Origin: Gimesia aquarii
GTDB taxonomy: Bacteria; Planctomycetota; Planctomycetia; Planctomycetales; Planctomycetaceae
DNA: 64,000 nt
Assembly (NCBI RefSeq): GCF_007748175.1
Contig: NZ_CP037422.1
Span: 4,480,334 to 4,544,333 of the forward strand
Reading direction: 5' to 3'
Shown: piece by piece, positions 48,101 to 57,241 of the stretch
Layout: each line of letters starts with the position of its first letter
How positions within the stretch are numbered: position 1 is the stretch's first letter
The notes under the pieces: model-generated
Databases searched by the model: none
The model's input: the letters and a program-made list of their open reading frames with translations, nothing else
Told to the model about the DNA's origin: nothing
Program-made: the position numbers and the translations under genes

Positions 48101-48571
48101 TTTGGCAATCGGAGTTTGATCTCGAAAACTGATATATTTAGCCGACCAGTCATTCTTTTGAAGCAGTCCCATGGACCATGTGGCTGGCTTCTCTGCGAAA
48201 AACGATTTTCCTGACTCATCCCAGACTTGAACCGTCCAGAAACAGTGTTGACGTGATGGCAGCGGCTTGCCTTGATAGGCAATTTGTGTTGTTTGCTGTG
48301 AAACAACTTTACCGGAGTCCCACAAATCAGGGTGATTCGCCTGAAGTCGTTTCTCTGTAGATGCAACAAGTATGCGGTAGGCAGTTTGCTTTTGCCCTCT
48401 TTGTGAAGATTCTAAACGCCAACTCAGCCGCGGTTTTTGCTCATCAATGCCGACAGGATTCGTTAAGTATTCACAACGTAAACCAGTCACAGTCAACTCC
48501 GGACTGTTGGCGAGAACTTGGTTCACGTAGAGTAACGCCAACAAGAAACCAATAATCAACCCGCGATTCAT
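45188..48571 (-). CDS. Secreted alpha-L-rhamnosidase, GH78
   Basis: Releases L-rhamnose from polysaccharides or glycosides. 1127 residues with a signal peptide (MNRGLIIGFLLALLYVNQVLA). The fibronectin-like N-terminus (LTVTGLRCEYLTNPVGIDEQKPRLSW), the Bac_rhamnosid N domain, and the (alpha/alpha)6 barrel with DCPQRDERMGWTGDAQ (catalytic region near residues 543-552) are those of GH78. Beyond the usual end (FLPTDSIKSITESG, about 920) are some 190 extra residues with a lectin-like look (WDFSKKSDVAKWHYLNSL). It is last in an operon with the DUF1559 and lipoprotein genes, near rhaA. Confidence 0.95.
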   Translation of the reverse strand: MNRGLIIGFLLALLYVNQVLANSPELTVTGLRCEYLTNPVGIDEQKPRLSWRLESSQRGQKQTAYRILVASTEKRLQANHPDLWDSGKVVSQQTTQIAYQGKPLPSRQHCFWTVQVWDESGKSFFAEKPATWSMGLLQKNDWSAKYISFRDQTPIAKDRKSHFLPPARQYRKQFQSQNKTIRRATVYASALGIYELHINGQRVGDAWFAPGWSDYRKRAYYYSYDVTNMLSTGENAIGAWVADGWYSGYVGFGLLVGIGTEKIGRYTYGKTPSLIAQLEIEYTDGTRQTIGTDESWKVTGKGPIRQADLLMGEFYDARNEFKGWSTPGFDDQNWEQAILAEQNGHPTANFYEFRNPSEPGKPVKIQGREVDLGFHRPELEAFPGVPVRVTEEIRPVDIKQRSKGTYIFNLGQNFAGVVRLKLKGPAGQRVMLRYGEMLHPDGRLMTENLRKARATDYYICKGDPEGEVYTPRFTFHGFQYVEVSNFPGEPNRDTVTGLVILSDTPLASQFECSDPMVNQLFQNIVWTQRANFLDLPTDCPQRDERMGWTGDAQIYVGTAIYNADVAAFYSKWLRELMESQRPSGAFPGYAPFPFQHGLDFGTAWGDAGVICPWTIWQAYNDTRIIERCWKPMTRFMEWRKRTSQNYLGVNHGNHWGDWLSQGETTPLDYIDTVYFAISSEMMSEMAAAIGHEAEADAYQKLYHNIQKAFIKKYLNEDATLKVDTQTAYALAIYAGLIPEELLPITGQHLAKKVEDKGNHMATGFLGTRKLLPALSSTGQHDLATFLLQSREFPSWGYEIDQGATTIWERWDSYTKEDGFGRHNAAMNSFAHYSFGAVCEWMFKTLTGIRTAGPGFQKIIIQPNPPAPGSNAHHQPIHWVRASYDSIHGMIKSDWKLEGNQFHLNVTIPANTTATVFLPTDSIKSITESGAQIENAIGVQLLRYENGSAVLLIESGSYQFASKSGIRDAKQALKTFTPPDQSINPEKIDLHHAKLIMAWDFSKKSDVAKWHYLNSLKVDHDSNNLSLKSNQGDPQMVVDFEKPISGPLAIALKARPSKGSQVQFFWASASRGFNAAETTSRTLNPSQKINNYLFQIDSDKAIKALRFDPFSGQGQMGIESLSIYQLAK

Positions 48572-48619
48572 GAGCGTACCTTAAATCGTTCTCTATCGTT
48601 TTAAATCACTCTTATATGG

Positions 48620-49069
48620 TTATGGGCCCGCAGCCTTCAATTCAAAATTGAATTCATTGGGACCACTTTCGGTTACCGATGCTGTCAATCCAGATTTTTT
48701 TGTATCCGCATAAGATTTATGAAGCATCGAAACCCCTTTGACGCTCATGTCAGGGTTACCATCTTTGTCAATTCCCGGTTTTTCCTTCCAGGATGTGACA
48801 GAAATTTTGTATTCGCCGGGCTTTAATCCCGCTTGGTTCCTACTGGTGCGTGCGCTGTACTTTCCGTTAGAGTCTAAGACGCCAATTCCCGTGCCACCGC
48901 TGTCGGATTGAAATGAGACATGGCCGGTTGTCAGCGGTTGACCGTCAAGAGTGACTGTTCCCGTCACATCGGGATAGTCGTTGAAGTCACCTCCGCCGCC
49001 ACAGCCGGTCAAACAGCCAAACATTACACCGATATAAAGAAAAGATTTCATATTTGTGGGTCTATTCAT
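48620..49069 (-). CDS. Lipoprotein with carboxypeptidase-regulatory-like domain
   Basis: 149 residues. The lipobox LTGC sits near residue 23, after MKSFLYIGVMFG, followed by a Gly run. The rest is one transthyretin-like/CarboxypepD_reg-type sandwich (VTGTVTLDGQPLTTGHVSFQSDSGGTG, LKPGEYKISVTS). Such lipoproteins often sit beside DUF1559 genes in planctomycetes. The start at 49069 has AAGGAAGA seven bases upstream; ATG 49051 is an alternative. It lies 48 bases before the rhamnosidase and 107 after the DUF1559 gene, so in the same operon. Confidence 0.85.
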   Translation of the reverse strand: MNRPTNMKSFLYIGVMFGCLTGCGGGGDFNDYPDVTGTVTLDGQPLTTGHVSFQSDSGGTGIGVLDSNGKYSARTSRNQAGLKPGEYKISVTSWKEKPGIDKDGNPDMSVKGVSMLHKSYADTKKSGLTASVTESGPNEFNFELKAAGP

Positions 49070-49176
49070 AGCGCTTCTTCCTTAAAACTCATTTTAAAAG
49101 TCATACACCATCTGATTCGATAGTGTATGACTTTGTCTGATTATGTTGCTGAATGAATTCGTGATAGAAATCGAGA

Positions 49177-50193
49177 TTAATCAAGCGTCACAGGATTTCC
49201 ATCAGCTTTGTCTGTGAGGCGACAGTAGTTTTCGTAATCGATGTTCTCACTAAGAAATCTCACAGAGCCATCAGCCAGCACAAAATGAGCTCCCCCGACG
49301 TGGTGACTGGAATGACCTGGACCAGCTGTAGGCCAGCCAACATAGACATCAGGATCGAGAAAGGCACTATTAATTTTCCATGCCTGAATCGATGTGGGAA
49401 CATTATCAGACCAGACACTGCCCCAAGTATGATTTTCAGGATTCCGCTCGCCCATCATTAATACATTGGAAGTTCCGTCTGTAATATTTCTGATTCTGGT
49501 GTCGGTCGGACCCCGGGCAAACATGCCTACAATGAGTTGGTTTGGCAATACGTGAGGAGCACTCCAACCACCATTACCACCGGTAACAGTGGAAGTGATC
49601 GCTGGACCAGCAGTTCTACAGAAAGAGTTCGGTGGGTTGGGGCAATCTCTAGCTTGACCTGTATTCATGGAACCACCAACACAGACATAAAAGGCACCTT
49701 GTGCAGCGACACTGATACCACCATGAATCGAACCGTCTTTACGCCTTCCCGAACCGGCAGTTGGGTTTGTAGGGCATGTGTAAACAGCAAAAAACTGTTT
49801 CTCAATTAATGCGCGGTTGCCGGAAGCAGCATCATTGATGCTTACATTGAAATTGATCTGATTGTATAGGGGTGCCTGATCAACAAATGGTAGGATTAAG
49901 CCAAACAGAGTATGACGCGGAAAAAAGCCGGTAGAAGGGGTATGTGTGATTCCTGGGTCATTATCATTCCAGCTTGATGCATAGGGAAAGACCGAATGAG
50001 TCTCGTGGTAGTTATGCAAAGCGATACCAATTTGTTTCAAGTTGTTTTTGCACTGACTGCGACGAGCTGCTTCGCGTGCCTGTTGCACAGCAGGCAACAA
50101 TAACGCAATCAGAATAGCAATGATGGCAATCACCACTAATAATTCGATTAATGTGAAGCCTCTAGGCTTGTGTCTGGTTCCAAGTGTGGACAT
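49177..50193 (-). CDS. DUF1559 domain pilin-like protein
   Basis: 338 residues. A type IV-pilin-like N-terminus ([35 protein letters not shown]) with the cleavage site before Phe is followed by [23 protein letters not shown] and a C-terminal [22 protein letters not shown] (H-x9-DG motif), the marks of the planctomycete-expanded DUF1559 family. TAGGAGG lies 8 bases before the ATG, a very strong site that suggests abundant expression. The location suggests a surface role linked to rhamnose polymers, such as binding or uptake; this is inference from context. Confidence 0.95.
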   Translation of the reverse strand: MSTLGTRHKPRGFTLIELLVVIAIIAILIALLLPAVQQAREAARRSQCKNNLKQIGIALHNYHETHSVFPYASSWNDNDPGITHTPSTGFFPRHTLFGLILPFVDQAPLYNQINFNVSINDAASGNRALIEKQFFAVYTCPTNPTAGSGRRKDGSIHGGISVAAQGAFYVCVGGSMNTGQARDCPNPPNSFCRTAGPAITSTVTGGNGGWSAPHVLPNQLIVGMFARGPTDTRIRNITDGTSNVLMMGERNPENHTWGSVWSDNVPTSIQAWKINSAFLDPDVYVGWPTAGPGHSSHHVGGAHFVLADGSVRFLSENIDYENYCRLTDKADGNPVTLD

Positions 50194-50674
50194 TAGTGGC
50201 GCCTCCTAAATAAAAGAAATAAAAAATATTCAACATGCCCCTATGCTGAAACATGCTGATAGGGAAAACTTGATGATCAACAGGGTGTTTTACTAATACA
50301 AAAGTGCTGAGAGGATTTGAAAATCACTAAAAGGATTGGCTATATTCAATTTTTCAAGCAAGGCTCATCACTCTCAATATGGATTCAACAAAATCGATGA
50401 AGTATTAGGTGAAATACCTATGAATATGTTAATAATCTATCTGCAAAAACAAGGGATTTACCTTGATTATCGTGCCAGTGTTCTGGACAATAACGCCAAG
50501 GCTTGTTTTTGCATGGGGATTTTCTAATGGTCTGGATTGCAAGAAATACACTATAAATAGTTTTTAAAAACAATAAGTCGCGTGTTTATTATTTAAGTGT
50601 GCGTATTGCTGTGTAGGACGATATTGCCATGGATTAGCACACGCGATTTTGGATGGTTTACAAGTGTAAAGTAG
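50194..50674. other. Divergent control region of the rhamnosidase operon and AraC gene
   Basis: 481 bases between divergent starts. It should hold both promoters and the AraC-type operator. CATGC occurs repeatedly near 50236-50260. A 63-codon frame at 50336-50527 has no support. No exact AraC half-site pair was identified. Confidence 0.45.
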
Positions 50675-51547
50675 ATGGTCGCAATTCTAAAAAAAGAAAA
50701 CTGGTTTCATGAGGATGGTTTTCCCATTGTGGTTGAACGTCGTGATCCACAAGAGCCTTTTGGTTTGCATGCGCACGAATTTTCCGAAATCGTGATCGTG
50801 ACGGGAGGTGTTGGTCATCATGTCACTGGTTCCGAATCTTACCTGTTGACGACAGGCGATGCATTTGTCATTGGAGGCTCTCGTCCTCATGACTATCAGA
50901 ACATGGAAGACCTAAGGCTGATCAATATTCTATTTGATCCTCTGGCATTACAGTTAGACTTGAATGATCTCGGGACATTGCCTGGTTATTTGGCTTTGTT
51001 TACTCTCGAACCTGCCTGGAGAAAAAGGCACAATTTTAAAAGTCGGCTGAGGCTCGATGCAAAATCGCTGGCAACTGTTGTTTCCTATGTCGACACGTTA
51101 GAAGAGGAACTTTCGAAAAGAGAGGCCGGCTTTCAGTTCCTGGCAACAGCTGCGTTTATGCAGGTTGTTGGTTATCTATCTCGGTGCTTTAGTAATTCTG
51201 AAAATCCTGATTCCCAATCACTGTTATTAATTGCTGAAGCGATTACCTATCTGGAACTCAATTATTCTGATGAGATTAACTTGGATGATTTAGCAGAAAT
51301 CGCACATATGTCTAAACGGAATTTCATTCGCACATTTCAAACGGCAATGGGAAGATCCCCGATTGCGTACTTGATTCAGTTGCGAATCAACCGTGCGATT
51401 GAACTACTCAAACAGGGGGAATTCAGCATTACCGAAATTGCCATGCAAGTCGGCTTTAATGATAGCAATTATTTCACAAGACAGTTTCGACAGCAAATGG
51501 GGACATCACCTTCTTTATACCGCAAGATGAACAAGAGCAGCAAATAG
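50675..51547 (+). CDS. AraC-family transcriptional regulator (RhaS/RhaR-like)
   Basis: 290 residues. The N-terminal cupin sensor (about residues 10-110) has [24 protein letters not shown] and [16 protein letters not shown], close to RhaS/RhaR in pattern. The C-terminal double helix-turn-helix (about 190-288) has [43 protein letters not shown] and [28 protein letters not shown]. It lies between the rhamnosidase operon and the rhaA operon, so L-rhamnose is the likely inducer (inference). Confidence 0.9.
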   Translation: MVAILKKENWFHEDGFPIVVERRDPQEPFGLHAHEFSEIVIVTGGVGHHVTGSESYLLTTGDAFVIGGSRPHDYQNMEDLRLINILFDPLALQLDLNDLGTLPGYLALFTLEPAWRKRHNFKSRLRLDAKSLATVVSYVDTLEEELSKREAGFQFLATAAFMQVVGYLSRCFSNSENPDSQSLLLIAEAITYLELNYSDEINLDDLAEIAHMSKRNFIRTFQTAMGRSPIAYLIQLRINRAIELLKQGEFSITEIAMQVGFNDSNYFTRQFRQQMGTSPSLYRKMNKSSK

Positions 51548-51627
51548 CTGAATGGTGTCTATGTATTCAGAAGTGGCTGAAAGCGTTTGGTTTTCGCGAT
51601 AAGTATTTAAGAAGGCTACTTGCACAA

Positions 51628-51825
51628 TTATGGAATCGTAGCAGTATCGGGCTTCTCTGGTTCTCTACCCATCCACATTGGAGTGTGCACAAACCAAATG
51701 ATCGTCGCTAATAGTAGGATTCTCTTCGATTGTTCAAGATCAATCATCCCCGCAACAAACAGGACGGGGGAAAGGAAAGTCCCTGCCAAAGCCAGCCATG
51801 ATATGATTTGAATAATTCGTCTCAT
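51628..51825 (-). CDS. Small membrane protein linked to the transporter
   Basis: 65 residues with two hydrophobic segments (about 5-27 and 36-52) and a polar Pro-rich tail (GREPEKPDTATIP). It starts nine bases after the transporter stop on the same strand, so the two are co-transcribed. It may be a small accessory subunit. No family recognised. Confidence 0.72.
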   Translation of the reverse strand: MRRIIQIISWLALAGTFLSPVLFVAGMIDLEQSKRILLLATIIWFVHTPMWMGREPEKPDTATIP

Positions 51826-51834
51826 GAGAGTCTC

Positions 51835-53241
51835 CTAGGCGTGATGAACTTGACGTTGGTAGAATTTACTAATCACCACATAAAAAGCAGCCGCGATAAA
51901 CCAGCCCGGTAGACTCACGAAATAAATTTGAACACCGGCAAATTGCACTAGTGCGACACACATACCCAGTGTGAGAAACCAAGTGAGTCCAGCAGCCCAG
52001 TTGAACGATTTCTTACTCAGCTCAGCATAATTACTTTGTAGTCCGAATTTCTTTAACAGGTAAAAGTCAACAAAAATCACAGCCCCCATCGGCATTAACA
52101 GCATTCCATAAAGTGCCACAAATCCCAGCAGTTTCATAGCAATAGCAGGGAACATTCCTGCGAAGGTAGCCAGCATGCCGGTTGCAATGGTGACTTTGAA
52201 TCTGGATAAAGCAGGCACAATCGCTTGAAAGGCAAGTCCAGCTCGATAGATTGTTGGGTTCGCGGTGGTCCAGCCAGCAATAATCACACACAATAAACCC
52301 GCTATCCCTGCTGCTTGAAATGCCATCGGTCCGGGTAAGACATCAGTATTTGAGGGGTGATTGTGAAGTTGTAAAGCATACAACACTGAGGCGGATAACC
52401 AAGCCATGAAATGTCCTACGTACATGCCTGAAGCGGTAGCGACTCCATACCAGGAATGTTTCGCGTATCGGAAAATGGTGAGGTCTGACATACCAATGTG
52501 CATAGCCATATTACAGAACCAGGCAAAGAACATGACGTGCCAGAACGTAAACTTTACCTGACCTGGTAGCGGTTCGCCCCCTTCCCAGATATGTGTTTCG
52601 CACAAAGTCCACAATGAACTAAGAGAATTGACTTCTGCTCCCGTGACTTCGATAAATTGTTTGAGCCCTACTAATCCGAACGCCAGAAAAACCAACACCA
52701 TCCAGGGGGCCGCGATATTGGCAAATTTTGAAACCGTATCGTAGCCAAATGCAGCCACAATTGAGATAAGCATCCCAATTCCGAAAACGGCTAACACCCA
52801 GCCGATACTATTAGGATACACATCATTGAGTCCTGGCATCGGAAATTCAACCCAGACTCCGACTGCAGTTGCCGAAACGGTAATCATCGAACCGGCCAAA
52901 AAACAGAACATCACTCCGTTGGCCAGGTTATAGAGCGTTACAAGTTTTCGGCCACAAATTTTCTCCAATTGATAATACAGTGTGAGCCTGCATTTGACGG
53001 CAATGGGAGCGGTAAGAAATAACCAACTTAAAACCGCTAACAGGTTGCCGACGATCAGTCCGACAACCAAATCAAATGCACTGACTCCCGCGGCTACAAA
53101 TAACGGGCCGATCATCAACTCTGTTCCGGCACAATGTTCGCCGGCATACATGCCGAGAAAACTTTTAAAGCCGAGCAATGCCGATTGCGGAACCGGCTCT
53201 CTTTCGTACTCGTTAGTGGTAGAGTTGTTTTGGTCTGTCAT
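51835..53241 (-). CDS. NCS1-type (cytosine/purine permease-like) transporter, candidate L-rhamnose carrier
   Basis: 468 residues with about 12 membrane segments. The N-terminal region (SALLGFKSFLGMYAGEHCAGTELMIGP) and AAPWMVLVFLAFGLVG recall nucleobase:cation symporters of the CodB/NCS1 group within the LeuT fold. The gene is placed 32 bases after rhaA and before the small membrane protein, and no nucleobase gene is near. The most economical reading is that it imports rhamnose or a related sugar, which would be unusual for the fold. That substrate is inference from context. Confidence 0.8.
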   Translation of the reverse strand: MTDQNNSTTNEYEREPVPQSALLGFKSFLGMYAGEHCAGTELMIGPLFVAAGVSAFDLVVGLIVGNLLAVLSWLFLTAPIAVKCRLTLYYQLEKICGRKLVTLYNLANGVMFCFLAGSMITVSATAVGVWVEFPMPGLNDVYPNSIGWVLAVFGIGMLISIVAAFGYDTVSKFANIAAPWMVLVFLAFGLVGLKQFIEVTGAEVNSLSSLWTLCETHIWEGGEPLPGQVKFTFWHVMFFAWFCNMAMHIGMSDLTIFRYAKHSWYGVATASGMYVGHFMAWLSASVLYALQLHNHPSNTDVLPGPMAFQAAGIAGLLCVIIAGWTTANPTIYRAGLAFQAIVPALSRFKVTIATGMLATFAGMFPAIAMKLLGFVALYGMLLMPMGAVIFVDFYLLKKFGLQSNYAELSKKSFNWAAGLTWFLTLGMCVALVQFAGVQIYFVSLPGWFIAAAFYVVISKFYQRQVHHA

Positions 53242-53273
53242 TGTTGATTAAGGTTCAATAAATCGAAGGGGGG

Positions 53274-54542
53274 TTAGCGGCGACTGAGTACATCTTGTTC
53301 ATAGTGTTTGATCTCATTCAGCCATTCCCGCTCGGAAGGAACACCTACTTTCATACAATAGTAGTCCCAAACAGCACCCAGAGGCATCATCTTCAATTGT
53401 TCCATCAACGCCAATCGGGATGTGTAATCACCTTCCAATTCATATTGCCGCAACGTTTGAGTCGGTTCCAGAAATGCCATCAGTAAAGCTTTGAGAAGAT
53501 TTCGAGAACCAATTACCCAGGCAGCAACCCGATTAATACTGGCATCGAAGAAATCGAGTCCCAGGTGAACGCGATTCAGATAATTTCCCCGCACCAGTTC
53601 CAGGGCTATTGCTTGTAATTCATCGGTCCATGTTACAACGTGGTCGCTGTCCCACCGTACGCCGCGACTAACGTGTAACAACATTTCATCTACCCATAAT
53701 AAGACAGAAGAAATCTTGTCAGAAATCGACTCCGTGGGATGAAAATGTCCCGAGTCCAGGCAGAGTAGTTTCTGATTTTTAATTGCATAACCTAGATAAA
53801 ATTCATGCGAACCCACGACATAGCTCTCTGAACCAATCCCAAACAACTTACATTCGACCGCATCCTTATTGAATGTAGGATCGATTGTTTCTGAAAAAAC
53901 TTCATCAAGAGAATCAAGAAGGCGTAGACGAGGTGTTTTGCGATCGGCGGGAGTGTCTTTGAAGCCATCCGGAATCCAGAAGTCTGTCACACAGGGAGTG
54001 CCTAGTGACTTTCCCATGTATTCCCCAATTTTTCGGCAGGCGATACCATGGTCAATCCAGAATTGTCGTATTCCCTGATCCGGGTGTGCAAGTGTAAAAC
54101 CGTCTTTCGCTTTTGCATGCGCAAAATAAGTGGGATTGAAGTCCAGACCAAGACCAAACGACTTGGCCCAATCAATCCAATTCTGAAAATGTTCCGGTTG
54201 GAGGTCATTTCGATCGATTTTCTGGTTGCCGGTCTCTGCATAATTGGCATGTAGATTCAGTCGGTGTTGGCCTGGAATCAGGGACATTGCTTTTTCAATA
54301 TCTTCACGCAGTTCCTCGGGGCAACTAGCTTTTCCTGGATAGGCCCCTGTAATTGCTAAGCCGCCACTAATGTCTTCGCCGTTGTTTTCAAAGCCGGAGA
54401 TATCATCTCCCTGCCAACAATGAAGCGAAAGCGCGATTTGGGAAATCTGATGAATGGCTGCTTCCGTATCGATTCCTAATTCCTCATACATCTGCCTTGC
54501 GACGGAATAAGCAGCTTCAAGAGTTTCGTTTAATTCCAGCAT
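53274..54542 (-). CDS. rhaA: L-rhamnose isomerase
   Basis: Converts L-rhamnose to L-rhamnulose in the cytoplasm. The 422-residue barrel matches Rha[16 protein letters not shown] start ([17 protein letters not shown]), [69 protein letters not shown] and [13 protein letters not shown], with the metal ligands among the last blocks. It is first in an operon with the transporter. The kinase and aldolase (rhaB, rhaD) are not in the window. Confidence 0.97.
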   Translation of the reverse strand: MLELNETLEAAYSVARQMYEELGIDTEAAIHQISQIALSLHCWQGDDISGFENNGEDISGGLAITGAYPGKASCPEELREDIEKAMSLIPGQHRLNLHANYAETGNQKIDRNDLQPEHFQNWIDWAKSFGLGLDFNPTYFAHAKAKDGFTLAHPDQGIRQFWIDHGIACRKIGEYMGKSLGTPCVTDFWIPDGFKDTPADRKTPRLRLLDSLDEVFSETIDPTFNKDAVECKLFGIGSESYVVGSHEFYLGYAIKNQKLLCLDSGHFHPTESISDKISSVLLWVDEMLLHVSRGVRWDSDHVVTWTDELQAIALELVRGNYLNRVHLGLDFFDASINRVAAWVIGSRNLLKALLMAFLEPTQTLRQYELEGDYTSRLALMEQLKMMPLGAVWDYYCMKVGVPSEREWLNEIKHYEQDVLSRR

Positions 54543-54837
54543 ACAAGCACATTCCTACCTGTTTGACTCTTCAAATGAAATATGTTCAATAGCACTTTAG
54601 ATCTTTTTTTAACTCTGTTTTTCATCAAGAACTTATCAAAAGATATCTTAGGACTTTATGTGTTACCTTCATTATTCTGCCGAAATATAGCATAATATTG
54701 CCAGGCATATTTGAGGCGTAAAGTCTTGATATGGCAGTGTTTTAGAACAAAACTAATGCTCATAAAAGATGATATGTTGTCGTGGGAAAAGCCGATCTGA
54801 GTCCTCCGTCCCACATAATGTAGCTAATTAGATTAAC
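54543..54837. other. Intergenic region upstream of rhaA
   Basis: 295 bases, AT-rich, between rhaA and the dipeptidase, both on the minus strand. It should hold the rhaA promoter. No clear hairpin was found. Confidence 0.35.
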
Positions 54838-56166
54838 TCACTTTCTGAGTTTTGGTAGAGTTTTTTTTGTTTTTTCAGAGTCGCTCTCCGTATTTTCTGG
54901 TTCATTTTCACTCTTTTGTAAGTGCTTAGCAACACGTTCTGCTTCTCTTAACACACGCATCAGGTTTTCGCCCATGATTTGTTTGATTTGCTGGTCAGTG
55001 TAACCGCGATCCAGGAGTGCTTGGGTAATCAACGGATAGGTTGCCACATCTTCCAGTTGAGTTGGCAGCGATGAAACGCCATCAAAATCGGAACCAATGC
55101 CGACATGCTCCACGCCGGCGACTTTCACAATGTGGTCGATGTGATCCACGACATCATGAATTGTGCCTGGCTTCATTTTTTGTTTACTCTTCCATTGATT
55201 GTATTCGCGCCTGAAGTCGGTTTCCTTCGGGAATTTCTGTTTGAGTTCGCGCCGTTTCTGGAACATGTCAGTCATTTGTTTGGCGGATTCGGGAACCACA
55301 AAACCAGAGAAGTAGTTGACCATCACAATACCGCCGTTCTGTTTCACTTTCACCAGGATCTCATCGGGGACATTCCGCACATGATCGGCGATGGCACGTG
55401 CCGACGAATGCGAGGCGATAATGGGCGCTTGACTCACACGCAACACGTCGTCCATCGTTTCTTTCGACACATGTGAAATATCGACCAGCATTCCGAGACG
55501 GTTCATACTCAACACCACTTCCTCGCCGAAAGGTGATAATCCCTGACTTTTTGCCTCGTCTGTGGCCGAGTCTGCCCAGTCGAGTGAATCGGAGTGAGTT
55601 AGTGTCATATAACGCACGCCCAAACCATAGAAGATGCGCAGGAGTGACAACGAATTTTCTATCGAATGTCCACCCTCAATACCGATCATTGAGGCGATTT
55701 TGCCCGATTTGTGAATTCGTTCGATATCATCTGCCGTGGCAGCCATTTCAAAGGTTTCTGGATAGCGCCTGATCATACGGTGAATCAGATCAATTTGTTC
55801 TAGAGTATCATGCGCGGCGCGCCGTTCTTTGCGTGTTTCCGAGGGAACGTAAGCAGACCAGAATTGCGCACCAACATTGCCTTGTCGCAAGCGGGGGATG
55901 TCGGTATGGAACTGAGGTTGAGGGGAGGAAATATCAGCCTGCTTGAATGATGAGGCGGCTTTTTGTCGCATCGTCCAGGGGAGATCATTGTGTCCGTCAA
56001 TGACAAGACATTGTTGATGGAGTTTACGAGCACGCTCTGTTAACACAACTGGTTTGCGAACGGGGGGTTCCGCCTGCACAGAAACAGGGGGAAGTAGCAT
56101 TGATAGAAAAAGTATAGAGGAGAGTCTTCTCGAAAAGTGATGTCCTGGAAAGAAATGGATTTTCAT
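54838..56166 (-). CDS. Secreted membrane-dipeptidase family protein (peptidase M19)
   Basis: Zinc-dependent hydrolysis of dipeptides. 442 residues. A signal peptide (RRLSSILFLSMLLPPVSVQA) is followed by VIDGHNDLPWTMR (HxD metal ligands), GIEGGHSIENSLSLLRIFYGLGVRYMTLTHSDSLDWADS (bridging Glu), VDISHVSKETMDDVL and HVGIGSDFDGV, the renal-dipeptidase signatures of PF01244. The ATG at 56166 starts the signal peptide cleanly; a GTG at 56220 would add 18 residues. The C-terminus is a charged Glu/Asn/Lys-rich tail. It is apparently unrelated to its neighbours. Confidence 0.94.
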   Translation of the reverse strand: MKIHFFPGHHFSRRLSSILFLSMLLPPVSVQAEPPVRKPVVLTERARKLHQQCLVIDGHNDLPWTMRQKAASSFKQADISSPQPQFHTDIPRLRQGNVGAQFWSAYVPSETRKERRAAHDTLEQIDLIHRMIRRYPETFEMAATADDIERIHKSGKIASMIGIEGGHSIENSLSLLRIFYGLGVRYMTLTHSDSLDWADSATDEAKSQGLSPFGEEVVLSMNRLGMLVDISHVSKETMDDVLRVSQAPIIASHSSARAIADHVRNVPDEILVKVKQNGGIVMVNYFSGFVVPESAKQMTDMFQKRRELKQKFPKETDFRREYNQWKSKQKMKPGTIHDVVDHIDHIVKVAGVEHVGIGSDFDGVSSLPTQLEDVATYPLITQALLDRGYTDQQIKQIMGENLMRVLREAERVAKHLQKSENEPENTESDSEKTKKTLPKLRK

Positions 56167-56407
56167 AACGTCTCTTATCTTCGGTAGAAATGGGTATGGT
56201 GACTTCCTTAAAGGTATCACCGGGTGGTATCATTTAAAAGTAATAATCAATGTCTTTCATGATTCACACTGTATGTGAATTCAATTTAAAAGTAGTATTG
56301 ATATGTCATCACGATCTGGTTAGTTTGGGCAGACAATCAATTGCATTATCACCGAATTATTATATCACCATCATTGGCTATGATGGTTTGCTTAAGGAAA
56401 AAGAACG

Positions 56408-56659
56408 ATGAGCGAAGACCTGGAAACAGTGTATTACACACCGAATGTTTTGGAAGCAGAATTTCTAAAAATGACGCTTGAGGGAGAGGGAATTCGCTGC
56501 TTACTCGAAAATGAAAATCAGGCAGGCCTTGCAGGTGTGTTGGAAATCAAGCTGGATGTCGCATCGGCGGATGCAGACCGGGCAAAGGAAATTATTGAAG
56601 AAGTTCGTCACACGATTCAGCATGAAGGCTCAGAAGACGATTCAGACGAGGAAGAATAA
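56408..56659 (+). CDS. DUF2007-type small protein
   Basis: 83 residues. VYYTPNVLEAEFLKMTLEGEGIRCLLENENQAGLAGVLEIKLDVASADADRAKEIIEE matches the putative signal-transducing DUF2007 fold (PF09413, a ferredoxin-like small domain), ending in an acidic tail (SEDDSDEEE). AAGGAA lies about 8 bases before the ATG. It converges with the methyltransferase gene 12 bases away. The role of the family is not established. Confidence 0.85.
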   Translation: MSEDLETVYYTPNVLEAEFLKMTLEGEGIRCLLENENQAGLAGVLEIKLDVASADADRAKEIIEEVRHTIQHEGSEDDSDEEE

Positions 56660-56671
56660 TCATTGTCTGAG

Positions 56672-57241
56672 CTAGAGGCTGATTTTCTTCACGATAAACA
56701 GCCGAGGTGCCTCTGTAGATTCTGATTGTGCGAAAAGCACTTTGACAATATACTGAGTAGTTTCAAGCTGGCTAAATAACACAGAAACCGCTTCTGTTTC
56801 TGCAGCGCCTCCTGGGTGACCGGGGTAAGCCAAGACTGTCAAAATCCCGCCAGAGCGTAACAAAGTCAGAGCGGCTTCGATTCCAGTAATCGTCGATTGT
56901 TCTTGTGTGATCATAGTATGATCGCCTCCTGGTAGATAACCTAGGTTAAACATAATCGCACCGATTTGCTGATGACATTCAGCGGGAATCAGTTCATGCA
57001 GTCGACTGTGGTCATCATGCACCAGTTTGTAATTAGAAAAGCCGGATTGCTGAAGTCGATCTGCCGTTTGATCGAGGGCTGCTTGTTGAATATCAAATGC
57101 ATAAACCCTCCCGGTAGATCCCACAGTCTTACAAAGAAAGTGACTGTCATGTCCGTTGCCAGCAGTCGCATCGATGGCGGTTTCACCTGATTGTAAAACC
57201 GTAGAAATCAAATCCTGGGCTTGTATGGTTAAACGTGTCAT
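56672..57241 (-). CDS. Class I SAM methyltransferase, rRNA methylase type (YtqB-like)
   Basis: 189 residues. AIDATAGNGHDSHFLC is the SAM-binding loop, VYAFDIQQAALDQTADRL the acidic ribose-binding strand, and IMFNLGYLPGGDHTMIT the NLGYLPGGD block that characterises PF06962 putative rRNA methylases. Its ATG overlaps the TGA of the oxidase gene (ATGA at 57238-57241), so the two are translationally coupled. The target RNA is unknown. Confidence 0.88.
   Translation of the reverse strand: MTRLTIQAQDLISTVLQSGETAIDATAGNGHDSHFLCKTVGSTGRVYAFDIQQAALDQTADRLQQSGFSNYKLVHDDHSRLHELIPAECHQQIGAIMFNLGYLPGGDHTMITQEQSTITGIEAALTLLRSGGILTVLAYPGHPGGAAETEAVSVLFSQLETTQYIVKVLFAQSESTEAPRLFIVKKISL

Noticed and set aside
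50336..50527. 63-codon frame in the AraC/DUF1559 control region
   Set aside because: No ribosome site, AT-rich, and in the place where promoters are expected.
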